Below, one piece after another: positions 32,472 to 39,455 of a stretch of 45,687 nt of DNA. Source of the stretch: a virus; the IMG/VR virus record IMGVR_UViG_3300033153_006718, positions 1-45,687 of that record; one strand, written 5' to 3'. Both the position numbers and the translations under genes were made by a program. The notes under the pieces were generated by a model, which searched no databases, was not told the origin of the DNA, and worked only from the letters and a program-made list of their open reading frames with translations. Position 1 is the stretch's first letter. Each line of letters begins with the position of its first letter.

Positions 32472-33281
32472 ATGAGTATTGAATGCCTGAATGACGCATT
32501 CAACCTCGATATTCGACCTGCATCGACAAAACTGGTGCTGCTTGCGATGGCTAATTATGCCAACGAAGACGGTGAATCCTACCCCAGCAACACCACGCTC
32601 CAAAAAAGAACGAGTCTCAATAAGAACACAATAAAAAAAGCGTTAAACCATCTGCGTGATCTTGGAATATTGACCGATACAGGCCAAAGAGTCGGAAGGA
32701 CGAACGGGGTTATTGTCTACAAAATAAACCTTCAAGCTGGCCTAAAAACAGGCCACTATAACTGGCCCGATAACAGGCCACCTACCTCCGAAGCTGGCCT
32801 AAAAACGAACACAAGCTGGCCTAAAAACGGGCCGACTAAGCTGGCCCAAAAACAGGCCACAGAACCATCAGTGTTTAACCATCAGAATAAACCAAAGAAA
32901 GAAAAAGTTAAAAAAGAAAAATGGAACATCCCGGCTCACGTCAACCAATCCGCATGGGAGGACTTTGAGGCTCACCGCAGAGAAATTCGCAAACCGCTGA
33001 CCAACCGAGCACGAACAGCGGCAGCAAAAAAACTAACCGGGCTGACGCACGATGAACAGCGCGACGCAATCGACAACACTGTCCAATCCCGCTGGACAGG
33101 GATATTCCCGCAAAACCAAAAAGGTAACGGAAATGGAAAAGATCATCTCTCAAAATCCGGCAGACGAAATCAAAACCTCACGGACGGATACAAACAAGCC
33201 ATGCGTGACACAGACCCAGCAGCCCTTGCAATCGAGGAAGCGGAATATGCCGAATACCTGGATCGAGGCAATACACGCTAA
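32472..33281 (+). CDS. Replication initiator (O-like), winged-helix N-terminus
   Basis: The 269-residue product has an N-terminal winged helix (about residues 15-85): AMANYANEDGESYPSNTTLQ, then LNKNTIKKALNHLRDLGIL and a basic wing. A middle part with repeated GLKT/WP residues is encoded by the iteron array, and the C-terminal part is charged and helical. A DNA-binding initiator whose gene contains its own origin, next to a loader-like gene, is the lambda O arrangement. Start ATG 32472 has little ribosome site (GTAGATCA). Confidence 0.7.
   Translation: MSIECLNDAFNLDIRPASTKLVLLAMANYANEDGESYPSNTTLQKRTSLNKNTIKKALNHLRDLGILTDTGQRVGRTNGVIVYKINLQAGLKTGHYNWPDNRPPTSEAGLKTNTSWPKNGPTKLAQKQATEPSVFNHQNKPKKEKVKKEKWNIPAHVNQSAWEDFEAHRREIRKPLTNRARTAAAKKLTGLTHDEQRDAIDNTVQSRWTGIFPQNQKGNGNGKDHLSKSGRRNQNLTDGYKQAMRDTDPAALAIEEAEYAEYLDRGNTR
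32734..32925 (+). repeat. Replication origin: five iterons plus A-rich tract inside the initiator gene
   Basis: Five copies of a 20-23 base element with core CTGGCCtAAAAACaGGCCac lie at 32734, about 32759, 32791, 32813 and 32838, spaced 22-32 bases. Most contain the inverted GGCC halves; the third lacks the right half. An A-rich stretch (about 32875-32925) follows, suited to duplex opening. The whole resembles lambda ori inside gene O. Confidence 0.7.
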
Positions 33282-33777
33282 GTTGCATTTGCGGTACCCT
33301 CAGCAGTGGTCAACCGCGATTGAAGGGTTGGATGAAGACGCGCTGATCACCGAATGGCAAAATGTGCTAACCGGCCTCACCGGCCTGCAAGTCAAATACG
33401 GGCTGGATATGTGGACGGGCGACTTCCCGCCCAACGTACAACAGTTCCGTAAACTCTGCAAAGCAGCGCCGGAGCAACCGCCGCAGCCGGCAAACAATCC
33501 ACGCCTTGAACAGAAGCCGGTGAGCGCCGAAACCGTAAAACGGAATTTCAAGGCGGTCAAACAGGCAGCGCTTGAAGGCAACCATGACCAAAAACCAATC
33601 TCACCGTGCGAGTCCAAACCCTGCGGTGATTCGCTTAATTTCCTCTACAGCGGATGGGTTAAAAACATCGCCGAATTCTGCGCCAAATCCGATCACGGAA
33701 ACAGGTGCTCTAAACACGGGGAAAACGTCAGCAACAGCGAATGGAAGAAGTACCGCAAAATCGTCACTGACTCGTAA
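33133..33777 (+). CDS. Helicase-loader-like protein (lambda P-like)
   Basis: From ATG 33133 the product has 214 residues and overlaps the initiator by 149 bases; later starts are possible. Residues 25-110 include WIEAIHAKLHLRYPQQW, LITEWQNVLTGLTGLQVKYG and DFPPNVQQFRKLC, the pattern I recall from P-type loaders. The C-terminal part has CESKPCG and CAKSDHGNRCSKHG, a possible zinc site not usual in lambda P. It should recruit the host DnaB helicase to the origin. Confidence 0.65.
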   Translation: MEKIISQNPADEIKTSRTDTNKPCVTQTQQPLQSRKRNMPNTWIEAIHAKLHLRYPQQWSTAIEGLDEDALITEWQNVLTGLTGLQVKYGLDMWTGDFPPNVQQFRKLCKAAPEQPPQPANNPRLEQKPVSAETVKRNFKAVKQAALEGNHDQKPISPCESKPCGDSLNFLYSGWVKNIAEFCAKSDHGNRCSKHGENVSNSEWKKYRKIVTDS

Positions 33778-34023
33778 AATAAAGATACCCGCTACACTGC
33801 TACTAGATTTGAAAGATCGTACAGCCAGCATCAAAAATAACATCAATGCGGCCATTCTAAGAACGTGTTTTAGAAACGAACCGTAAAATCGTAAACACAA
33901 TATACAGCAACACCTAAAACCAACCTCAAAAAGCCTTATATAGTAATGTGTCTAAAACAAACCGTAAAACGACCGAAAAACTGCCTGTTTTTTAATCAAC
34001 TAACTGCTTAAAATTTAATCAAA
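33778..34023 (+). other. AT-rich intergenic region with CGTAAAA repeats
   Basis: No supported gene. The motif ccGTAAAA(t/a)CG recurs (about 33753, 33773, 33880, 33958), the region is AT-rich, and TATATAGTAATG near 33938 resembles a -10. It may hold a promoter for the small genes that follow or a second set of protein-binding sites. Confidence 0.35.
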
Positions 34024-34236
34024 ATGACTATAGATTATCAGTACCCCGGGCCACCTGATCTTGTGGTAAAAACACTGATCGAACAGGTTATAAGAATGGC
34101 TGGTTCAAGCCGCGATCTCGCGCAAGAAATCAGGAATAAGAACGTCGCGATCTTGAGATATTACATCAAAAAACGGTACTGTACGGACGTGGCGCAAGCA
34201 AAGAAAACGATCAAAAACCTACTAAGAAAGAGGTGA
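34024..34236 (+). CDS. Hypothetical small basic protein
   Basis: The 70-residue product is helical and basic (IRMAGSSRDLAQEIRNKNVA, then RYCTDVAQAKKTIKNLLRKR). The first part could be a helix-turn-helix-like fold, but no family is clear. Its end overlaps the next GTG start. Confidence 0.45.
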   Translation: MTIDYQYPGPPDLVVKTLIEQVIRMAGSSRDLAQEIRNKNVAILRYYIKKRYCTDVAQAKKTIKNLLRKR

Positions 34237-34433
34237 AACAGGTGAAAAATAACATAGAAAAAATCCTTGCAATTTTTCTTTTTGGGATGGCGACCGGGAT
34301 GTTTATCGGGTTCTACGCCGGGGTGTATAATGTGATTACGCAAATCGAAACTGAGTGCAAAAGATTCGATTCGTTCTATGTCGGAGGGCGTAAATATGAT
34401 GGTTGCGAATCAACAGGGATTGGGGAAGAATAA
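34233..34433 (+). CDS. Small single-pass membrane protein
   Basis: The 66-residue product starts at GTG 34233. A membrane helix (ILAIFLFGMATGMFIGFYAG) near the N-terminus follows Lys residues, so the C-terminal 35 residues with two Cys probably face the periplasm. Its stop overlaps the next start. Function unknown; superinfection exclusion is one option. Confidence 0.5.
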   Translation: MKQVKNNIEKILAIFLFGMATGMFIGFYAGVYNVITQIETECKRFDSFYVGGRKYDGCESTGIGEE

Positions 34434-34711
34434 TGCAGTGGTTTAAGCATCAGGCGGCGGCGCACGAAGAGGAGAAATTGGCGCTGTTGAGACGCGAATT
34501 CGGAGCAGAGGGAACGGGCTTGTATTGGTACGCTATGGAGAGAGTCGTAGCGGCGATAGACGCATTAAATGTGCATCTTACATGCCCGATCAGCACGTCG
34601 TTAATTGCGACGGAGAACAAAGTAACTACCACAAAAGCAAATAAAATATTTGAGTTCATGGCCACTATCGGGATGGTTGAAATTATAACCATTCAAAAAA
34701 AAAGTATATAA
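34433..34711 (+). CDS. DUF4373-like replication-type N-terminal domain
   Basis: The 92-residue product begins QWFKHQAAAHEEEKLALLRR and has LYWYAMERVVAAIDAL and a following helical part with ATENKVTTTKANKIFEFMAT, a layout I recall from the Lin1244/DUF4373 winged-helix domain. It ends abruptly in an A-rich run (AAAAAAAAAG), so it may be truncated relative to longer family members. The next frame starts 11 bases later. Confidence 0.5.
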   Translation: MQWFKHQAAAHEEEKLALLRREFGAEGTGLYWYAMERVVAAIDALNVHLTCPISTSLIATENKVTTTKANKIFEFMATIGMVEIITIQKKSI

Positions 34712-34722
34712 AAATAGAGAAC

Positions 34723-34956
34723 GTGCTTAATGACCTGTATAGGTCAGCGGTCAAGAGCACCGGCATCAACGAGGCGTATACGGCAAAAAGAGACGGACGA
34801 AAGCCAAATCATAGTAAAAATGTATGTACAACGTATGCACCAAATAGAGTAAACAGTTGGGGGTATCATGCCTATGAGCTCAAAGAGTTTGCTGGTATCG
34901 ACCGCAGCCAAGGCAAGACGGTTCCGTCACATTTGAGAAAAGAAAAGCCGCGGTAA
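34723..34956 (+). CDS. Hypothetical small protein
   Basis: The 77-residue basic product starts at GTG 34723 without a clear ribosome site. It contains YTAKRDGRKPNHSKNV and a Tyr/Trp-rich middle. It could be the frame-shifted C-terminus of the preceding DUF4373-like protein, because the A-run between them is a likely slip site. No family recognised. Confidence 0.4.
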   Translation: MLNDLYRSAVKSTGINEAYTAKRDGRKPNHSKNVCTTYAPNRVNSWGYHAYELKEFAGIDRSQGKTVPSHLRKEKPR

Positions 34957-34963
34957 AGCGGCT
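34937..34963 (-). terminator. Rho-independent terminator of the 35-37 kb minus operon
   Basis: On the minus strand AGCCGC-tttacc-GCGGCT forms a perfect 6-bp hairpin followed by TTTTCTTTTC. It lies about 55 bases beyond the last minus-strand gene and overlaps the end of the convergent plus-strand gene. Confidence 0.65.
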
Positions 34964-35017
34964 AAGCGGTTGTAGTGAAAGGGATTATTTTCACATATTT
35001 ATTAACCTGCCAAAATG

Positions 35018-35173
35018 TCAGGAGCGCGGCTTGCGCCTCTCGATCAGTCGCCGGGCGTCGCGTTTGATCTGCTCATGCAGCTTTGGAGGGGCTTGTATGC
35101 CACGAACCTCCCTGAGACCACGGTCGAGCAGCCTGCGGCGGTATGAGGCTTGGTTTTTTGCGTAATCTGGCAT
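35018..35173 (-). CDS. Small basic protein, possible ribbon-helix-helix type (51 aa)
   Basis: The frame from ATG 35173 follows the previous stop by 14 bases. The product (YAKNQASYRRRLLDRGLREV, then PPKLHEQIKRDARRLIERR) has the basic strand-helix-helix look of short ribbon-helix-helix regulators. It is the last gene before the terminator. DNA binding is inferred, not shown. Confidence 0.55.
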   Translation of the reverse strand: MPDYAKNQASYRRRLLDRGLREVRGIQAPPKLHEQIKRDARRLIERRKPRS

Positions 35174-35187
35174 GGTTTTAGCGGCGG

Positions 35188-35823
35188 TTAAATGCGCATC
35201 GGCATAACAACCGCCGTACCCCAGTCGGATTCGACCCTGATCCCGCCGTTGCTGATCTTGTCGTTCATCTGGAGCGTGCAGCCCGGAGCCGCGAGGGTTG
35301 AGTCAAGAAGCTGCCGATCGACGCCGCCACCGTCCCACTTGTACGCCTCGATCACTTTACCCCGATACTCAAACTGGATGATTTCAGCCTTTTTCAAAAA
35401 CGACAAATCTTTTCTGACATCGTAGCCGTTGCTGAGGGTTTTCCAGCAATCCGGGTACCGCGTTGCGGCGTCCAGCGTGCATTTTTGCATCGTCAGCGGG
35501 TCATAGAAGCCGGGCGGCATTCCGTTTTTATTGGGCGTAACCCGCAGCATTGCGCCGTTCGTCGCGACAATATCTTCCTCTGTGACATATATATAATTAA
35601 GGTAGTACCGTATATCCTTCTTGGCCACTGCGCCTCTCACCCAATCAAGGGCGGTTTGCGGCTTTTTCGGGATTGCTGGCGCAAAGAACCGCAGTAGCTC
35701 GCCAGCCTGCCGGGGTGAAATTCCCGCCGTGAAGGAGGGAGTTTCAGTGAGGAGGTCTTTAACCAAGGCAAAAGCTTCTGCTCTCGCCATTTTCGGGGTG
35801 TCGATGCTGGTTTCGATTTTCAT
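35188..35823 (-). CDS. Sliding-clamp-like protein candidate
   Basis: The 211-residue product has KKDIRYYLNYIYVTEEDIVA and TNGAMLRVTPNKNGMPPGFY, which resemble the substrate-like beta strands of DNA polymerase III beta-clamp domains (compare the ATDGHRL-type motif). The length would allow one or two clamp folds instead of three. Clamp-like phage proteins may recruit or block host polymerase. The assignment is tentative. Start after GAGGAACTGAAAA. Confidence 0.4.
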   Translation of the reverse strand: MKIETSIDTPKMARAEAFALVKDLLTETPSFTAGISPRQAGELLRFFAPAIPKKPQTALDWVRGAVAKKDIRYYLNYIYVTEEDIVATNGAMLRVTPNKNGMPPGFYDPLTMQKCTLDAATRYPDCWKTLSNGYDVRKDLSFLKKAEIIQFEYRGKVIEAYKWDGGGVDRQLLDSTLAAPGCTLQMNDKISNGGIRVESDWGTAVVMPMRI

Positions 35824-35897
35824 TTTTCAGTTCCTCAGTTTTCGGTTGTGGCAGTATTGCCGCAATAGCCCGCTCTGACCGGGCTATAACCGCAGTG

Positions 35898-36668
35898 CTA
35901 CCCGGTCAGGTGAGTCCTTCCAGCGGCGAACGCCAGGTAGACATCATCGAGGTTGTGTATCAGGGTCAACTTGCTAACGGTCCATCCGTCGCCGTAGCCG
36001 TGTTTCAGGTAGAAACCCTTGCCCATCGAATGTTTTTCTCTGCGCTCATCCCCTCTGTTAAACGCGGCAAGGTGTTCTGTCCCTGAGAAGTTTCCGGCGT
36101 GTTTCCGCATTTCGGAGAACAGGTCGCGGGTATGCGCGGACCAGGAGAGCACGTGCAACTGCTCGCGCCGTTGGTGAAAGTAGTCAGTCATCGTGTCTGA
36201 TTCATCAACCTCATACTCAGCGATCACCAGCGCTTTTGCGACCTTCGGGCACTGCGCATCGAACAACGCCTTACCTTTGGCCAGGTTTTTATTGAGGTCT
36301 TCCGCCTTCTCCTTTGCGGCGGCGTCGGCGGCAATCAAGGCGGCGTCCGCGCTAGCTATCAGACTCGCGAGTTCTTCACCATCGATCGAGTCGCTCTCCG
36401 GCATTATGTATAGCTGGATGCGGTTGTCGCGCTTCTCATCGATAAATTTGAGGGCGAACACCTCTTTACGTGAGTATGTCAGCGTCTCAGGGTTTACCAC
36501 CTCATACTGTAGGCCGAAATCAGTAGGGATTTTTCGTGTGATGTAGTAGCTTGGGTTGCTGTACCCCTGCAAGGTGATCTTGCGACCTGGCTGTAGGTCG
36601 GTTTTGCCGGTCTCACTCGCGGGTTGCAGGCCGGCGCGCGTCATTTCGTAAATGTTGCTGATGTTCAT
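35898..36668 (-). CDS. Hypothetical early protein
   Basis: The 256-residue product has an N-terminal beta region (GRKITLQGYSNPSYYITRKI, QYEVVNPETLTYSRKEVFAL), a central helical Ala/Lys-rich segment (ASADAALIAADAAAKEKAED) and a mixed C-terminal domain with His and Tyr. No catalytic motif found. Ribosome site GAGGAATTGAA precedes ATG 36668. It probably acts with the neighbouring clamp-like and small proteins. Confidence 0.5.
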   Translation of the reverse strand: MNISNIYEMTRAGLQPASETGKTDLQPGRKITLQGYSNPSYYITRKIPTDFGLQYEVVNPETLTYSRKEVFALKFIDEKRDNRIQLYIMPESDSIDGEELASLIASADAALIAADAAAKEKAEDLNKNLAKGKALFDAQCPKVAKALVIAEYEVDESDTMTDYFHQRREQLHVLSWSAHTRDLFSEMRKHAGNFSGTEHLAAFNRGDERREKHSMGKGFYLKHGYGDGWTVSKLTLIHNLDDVYLAFAAGRTHLTG

Positions 36669-36669
36669 T

Positions 36670-36864
36670 TCAATTCCTCAGGTTACTGGTTACCGGCTCG
36701 TACCGGATAAAGGCGCTCTCTATCACGTTGCCGGCGAGCAGGGTATTAAGGGCGTCATCGGTATGTTCAAAGAGCCCGCCCTCGTATAGTCGGAGGGCGG
36801 CGATTTCAGCGCGCACACCTTTGATCAACTCTCCGTTGCTCTTGTCGACCATGTTTACTCTCAT
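36670..36864 (-). CDS. Hypothetical small protein
   Basis: The 64-residue product starts at ATG 36864 after GAGGATGCAGAA. It is helical and acidic (KGVRAEIAALRLYEGGLFEH, DDALNTLLAGNVIESAFI). Its start region is an 18-base copy of that at 27413-27430, though the two products are unrelated by eye. Confidence 0.5.
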   Translation of the reverse strand: MRVNMVDKSNGELIKGVRAEIAALRLYEGGLFEHTDDALNTLLAGNVIESAFIRYEPVTSNLRN

Positions 36865-36879
36865 TTCTGCATCCTCATT

Positions 36880-37119
36880 TTATCGGTTATTTGCTTCCAG
36901 TTTTTCGCCCACGAAGAAACCAGGGACCGGGTTGGCCGTTGGAAAGAACAGGCGTTGTTCTATTACAGTGCGGCCAGTATCAACCTATATCGCGTTATAG
37001 TCATTGACATAGGTCAAGGCCTGAGGAATAAGACCATCAAACGTTTCGATGGAATGATAAGCAACGCTGATGAAACGATCAGGCAATCGATAGGGTTTGC
37101 ACAAAAGGGTTTCGTTCAT
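36880..37119 (-). pseudogene. Small gene interrupted by an in-frame TAG
   Basis: From ATG 37119 one frame runs 79 sense codons to a TAA at 36882-36880, broken only by TAG at codon 45 (36987-36985). Both halves look coding: RLPDRFISVAYHSIETFDGL before and DTGRTVIEQRLFFPTANPVP after. It ends 15 bases before the next gene, as an operon member would. A single C-to-T change from CAG would explain it. TAG is used as an ordinary stop elsewhere here, so nonsense mutation, assembly error or suppression are all possible. Confidence 0.5.
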
Positions 37120-37575
37120 GCGCCGCAGCAGCGCGCTATAGACAAGGTGTGGCGCGACAGCGGCCGGTGGTGGGCAGGTATGGGCAGGGGGGGAGGTAGG
37201 GCCGGTCAGAGGCCAGGGAGGGGGTGGCCGGTGGTGGTGTCGCGGCCAGGAGAGCAACCCCCCTTTTGCTTTTTGCGCGCCATGGTAACTGTAACTATTA
37301 GCCCCCCTCCCACACAGCCCAGCCGCCAACAAAGACCAGTCTTACCCTTTTTTTACAACGGTTATGTAAAATATCGACCAAAACGGACTGTTCCTCACAT
37401 ACCCGCATACCAGGCGTTACCAAGCGCTGCCAACAGTTCCGGGTAGCAATCGTGTAACTGTTACAAGGTTTTCCGGAGGGGCGTGAGGTAACACGTCAAA
37501 AAACCGCCAGTCTTCTCACACCAGAAGGAAAAGCAGGGTTTATCCATACATCACCACGCTCTGCTCTTAAAGCGT
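37120..37575. other. Gene-free region with a G-rich tract
   Basis: I find no supported gene. From 37167 to 37250 the plus strand is very G-rich with several runs of three or more G, capable in principle of forming a G-quadruplex. The flanks hold poly-C/T and A/T stretches. Long frames on either strand here are Pro/Arg-rich artefacts of composition. The region must contain the start of the minus-strand operon, but I see no strong promoter. Confidence 0.35.
37453..37465. promoter_or_regulatory. Perfect 13-base dyad, possible operator
   Basis: TGTAACTGTTACA is a perfect palindrome about 110 bases upstream of a rightward promoter. A related half-site pair, GTAACTGTAAC, occurs near 37284. The XRE-type regulator encoded further along the same operon (39028-39285) is a candidate ligand. 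Confidence 0.4.
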
Positions 37576-37605
37576 TTGACAAGGAATTGTTGGCGAGTAC
37601 ATAAT
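37576..37605 (+). promoter_or_regulatory. Sigma70-type promoter of the 37.6-39.3 kb operon
   Basis: TTGACA (37576-37581) and CATAAT (37600-37605) are 18 bases apart; TACATA at 37598 with 16 bases is the alternative -10. The first gene starts 43 bases downstream with a good ribosome site. Confidence 0.65.
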
Positions 37606-37647
37606 AGGCTTCGTTAAAGTTACCCATAGAGCGGAATGGAGGGGGTT

Positions 37648-37863
37648 ATGAACAAAACACAACCATGCGGTTTTGAGCGGACAGTAGAACTTTTTTGGGA
37701 GGAAGTTTTGAATCGGTTTCGACTAGAGCACAGCGCGATGTTCCCTGTTTATTGGGGCCGCAAGGTTCTTTGGAAGGAGCAAGTCGAGGCATATCTCCGT
37801 GATTCATTACAAACTTCGTCCCTTTCAATGGACTATACCCGTAAGGGCGTTTATAAGCGATGA
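37648..37863 (+). CDS. Hypothetical small protein
   Basis: The 71-residue product starts at ATG 37648 after GGAGGGGGTT. It is amphipathic and aromatic (ERTVELFWEEVLNRFRLEHS, then VYWGRKVLWKEQVEAYLRDS). No family recognised. Its stop overlaps the next ATG. Confidence 0.55.
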   Translation: MNKTQPCGFERTVELFWEEVLNRFRLEHSAMFPVYWGRKVLWKEQVEAYLRDSLQTSSLSMDYTRKGVYKR

Positions 37864-38216
37864 ACAAGTACAGAATTATTGGGTTGTACAACAAAACCAT
37901 CAAAGTTGTCTATGTCCCGGATGAAAACCCCTGCTGGACTAGAGAGGCTTCCTACCTTTCCGATGGGGTAAGAGACATCCCTCCGCCTTTGTTCGAGGAT
38001 TTGGAGACAGCCCGGACGGTTATGAAATACGTACCGAGAACCATAATCTATACTGTTGACAGCGGCATGTCCGGAGGGCGCACCGCGCGCACACTATCAG
38101 TTTCAGGTATAGCGGTCGAAAAGTACGTCAATGACCCGTGGGTTCAGGTGTCCAAAATGGATGTTGTTGGCGAATCTATAAAGAAGTGGAACGAAAGACA
38201 CGAAACAATCACATGA
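37860..38216 (+). CDS. Hypothetical protein
   Basis: The 118-residue product begins with a strand (NKYRIIGLYNKTIKVVYVPD) and appears to be a small alpha/beta protein with a Gly/Arg-rich loop (SGMSGGRTARTLSV). ATGA overlaps tie it to both neighbours. Function unknown. Confidence 0.5.
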   Translation: MNKYRIIGLYNKTIKVVYVPDENPCWTREASYLSDGVRDIPPPLFEDLETARTVMKYVPRTIIYTVDSGMSGGRTARTLSVSGIAVEKYVNDPWVQVSKMDVVGESIKKWNERHETIT

Positions 38217-38449
38217 GCGAAATAAAACAGATTGTCGGTATAGAACCGGGGCGGGAAGGAGAATACCCGTTCTATTACCTCGTTGGCGCTGATGGCGTTA
38301 CTTTAATAGACTATTCGGTAACAAATTATGGAGACCACGGCATCGGGGAGTTTTTGGTTTATAAAGGCACAAAATTGTTCGTGAAAGTAACCCACAGAGC
38401 GGTATCGCAAATCCTATATTTTCTTTGCTCCGAGAACATTGAGGAATAG
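38213..38449 (+). CDS. Hypothetical small protein
   Basis: From ATG 38213 the product has 78 residues and looks like a compact beta protein (QIVGIEPGREGEYPFYYLVG, GEFLVYKGTKLFVKV). The start overlaps the previous TGA. No family recognised. Confidence 0.5.
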   Translation: MSEIKQIVGIEPGREGEYPFYYLVGADGVTLIDYSVTNYGDHGIGEFLVYKGTKLFVKVTHRAVSQILYFLCSENIEE

Positions 38450-38452
38450 AAA

Positions 38453-38821
38453 ATGCTATCAACCTACTCATCCCCGGAATATATTGCATCAATGACCCGC
38501 GTTAGAATCGAACGCCCCGTTCGCAAAGAAGAAATGCTGGCGGCGATTCTTTATGGAAAAGAAAAATATCGACTGGAAAAAAATCAATACCCAACTAATT
38601 TGTATTTGGGGAAAGTCGAGATGGCGGAACTAATGACCCAGTATGGTTGTAATGCAAATTGGCAGCCGGATGGCTCGCGGTTGCATGACCCAGAATCGAA
38701 CGCGGCCGGTCTAAAAGTGTATGTGGTCAACGAAGAATCGCATTTTGGGTTTGGTTCGCACAGTCGCCCCAATCCACCAGAGGTCATTGCGACGGAGTTG
38801 ATCCAGATGGTAAGTGGGTAG
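38453..38821 (+). CDS. Hypothetical protein
   Basis: The 122-residue product has a central helical part with KEKYRLEKNQYPTNLYLGKV, a beta stretch (GLKVYVVNEESHFGFG) and a short C-terminal helix. I recognise no motif. It follows three bases after the previous stop. Confidence 0.5.
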   Translation: MLSTYSSPEYIASMTRVRIERPVRKEEMLAAILYGKEKYRLEKNQYPTNLYLGKVEMAELMTQYGCNANWQPDGSRLHDPESNAAGLKVYVVNEESHFGFGSHSRPNPPEVIATELIQMVSG

Positions 38822-38854
38822 AATAAACATCAACCAACCACGGAGGCATTCCAA

Positions 38855-39037
38855 ATGAAAAAAGATAGGGACGCGATATGCAAAATCATAAGCGACATGC
38901 TGCACAACGCGGACGAGAACGGTATTTACCCAACAAGCACGTGCTACACAAGGCTTGAGCAGTATATTGAGGGTGTAAGGGCTGAGGCTATCGGGGGGGG
39001 GCCACGCGGAAGCATGCGCAACATTGGATGGAAGTAA
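38855..39037 (+). CDS. Small phage protein
   Basis: The 60-residue product (RDAICKIISDMLHNADENGI, YPTSTCYTRLEQYIEGVRAE) resembles frequent short phage proteins of unknown role. Its last codons, after a run of nine G that may be slip-prone, overlap the start of the XRE gene by 10 bases. Confidence 0.5.
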   Translation: MKKDRDAICKIISDMLHNADENGIYPTSTCYTRLEQYIEGVRAEAIGGGPRGSMRNIGWK

Positions 39038-39285
39038 AAATCAACGGCATCCGATACCTCCCCGAAAAGAAGAGCAATACCCGGAGGCTCCCCTTCGAGA
39101 AACTGATCCGTAGGGCGCGGATTGACAAAAAAGAAACACAGAAAGAAGCGGCCAAGCACATCGGGACCAGTCAAACACATCTGTGCAAACTTGAGAATGG
39201 TTCTCACAAACCATCGCTCCGTATGGCACAGAGAATGTTTACGCATTACGGACTTAGCCTTGACGATATTGATGTGCAGGGATGA
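39028..39285 (+). CDS. XRE-family helix-turn-helix regulator
   Basis: The 85-residue product has a standard XRE helix-turn-helix at about residues 25-80: LIRRARIDKKETQKEAAKHI, GTSQTHLCKLENGSHKPSLR and AQRMFTHYGLSLDDI. It probably binds dyads such as the one at 37453 to control its own operon or late genes. It is the last gene before a strong terminator. Confidence 0.75.
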   Translation: MEVKINGIRYLPEKKSNTRRLPFEKLIRRARIDKKETQKEAAKHIGTSQTHLCKLENGSHKPSLRMAQRMFTHYGLSLDDIDVQG

Positions 39286-39325
39286 ATTGAGAAAAGGGGC
39301 GCTTCCGAAGTAATCTCTGTCTGAA

Positions 39326-39412
39326 CCCCCGCCAGCATCGGATCGTGTCAACCCCACGATCCACCCCCTTGGAAGCCCCATCTCTTCCTCCGCGCTGGAC
39401 GGGGGTTTTTTT
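39326..39412 (+). terminator. Long branched terminator before the packaging genes
   Basis: CCCCCGCCAGC (39326-39336) pairs with GCTGG-a-CGGGGG (39394-39405) and is followed by seven T. Inside lies an 8-bp hairpin, GGATCGTG with CACGATCC. The closed structure of about 80 bases is larger than a usual terminator and could also be a processed small RNA. Confidence 0.75.
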
Positions 39413-39432
39413 ATTTCCCCTTGCTTTTCCGT

Positions 39433-39453
39433 CGGATATGGCGTAAATATCCG
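39433..39453 (+). promoter_or_regulatory. Hairpin abutting the small terminase start
   Basis: CGGATAT-ggcgtaa-ATATCCG forms a perfect 7-bp stem with a 7-base loop ending two bases before ATG 39456. No ribosome site is visible, so the hairpin occupies its place and could regulate translation. Confidence 0.5.
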
Positions 39454-39455
39454 GC

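Noticed and set aside
33572-33886. Plus-strand frame of about 100 codons overlapping the loader gene
   Set aside because: It is Ser/Thr/Asn-rich, lacks a ribosome site, and its first two thirds are the alternative reading of the loader's conserved Cys/His C-terminus.
36955-37446. Plus-strand frame across the G-rich tract
   Set aside because: Gly/Arg/Pro-rich from base composition, no ribosome site, and it runs opposite the interrupted minus-strand gene.
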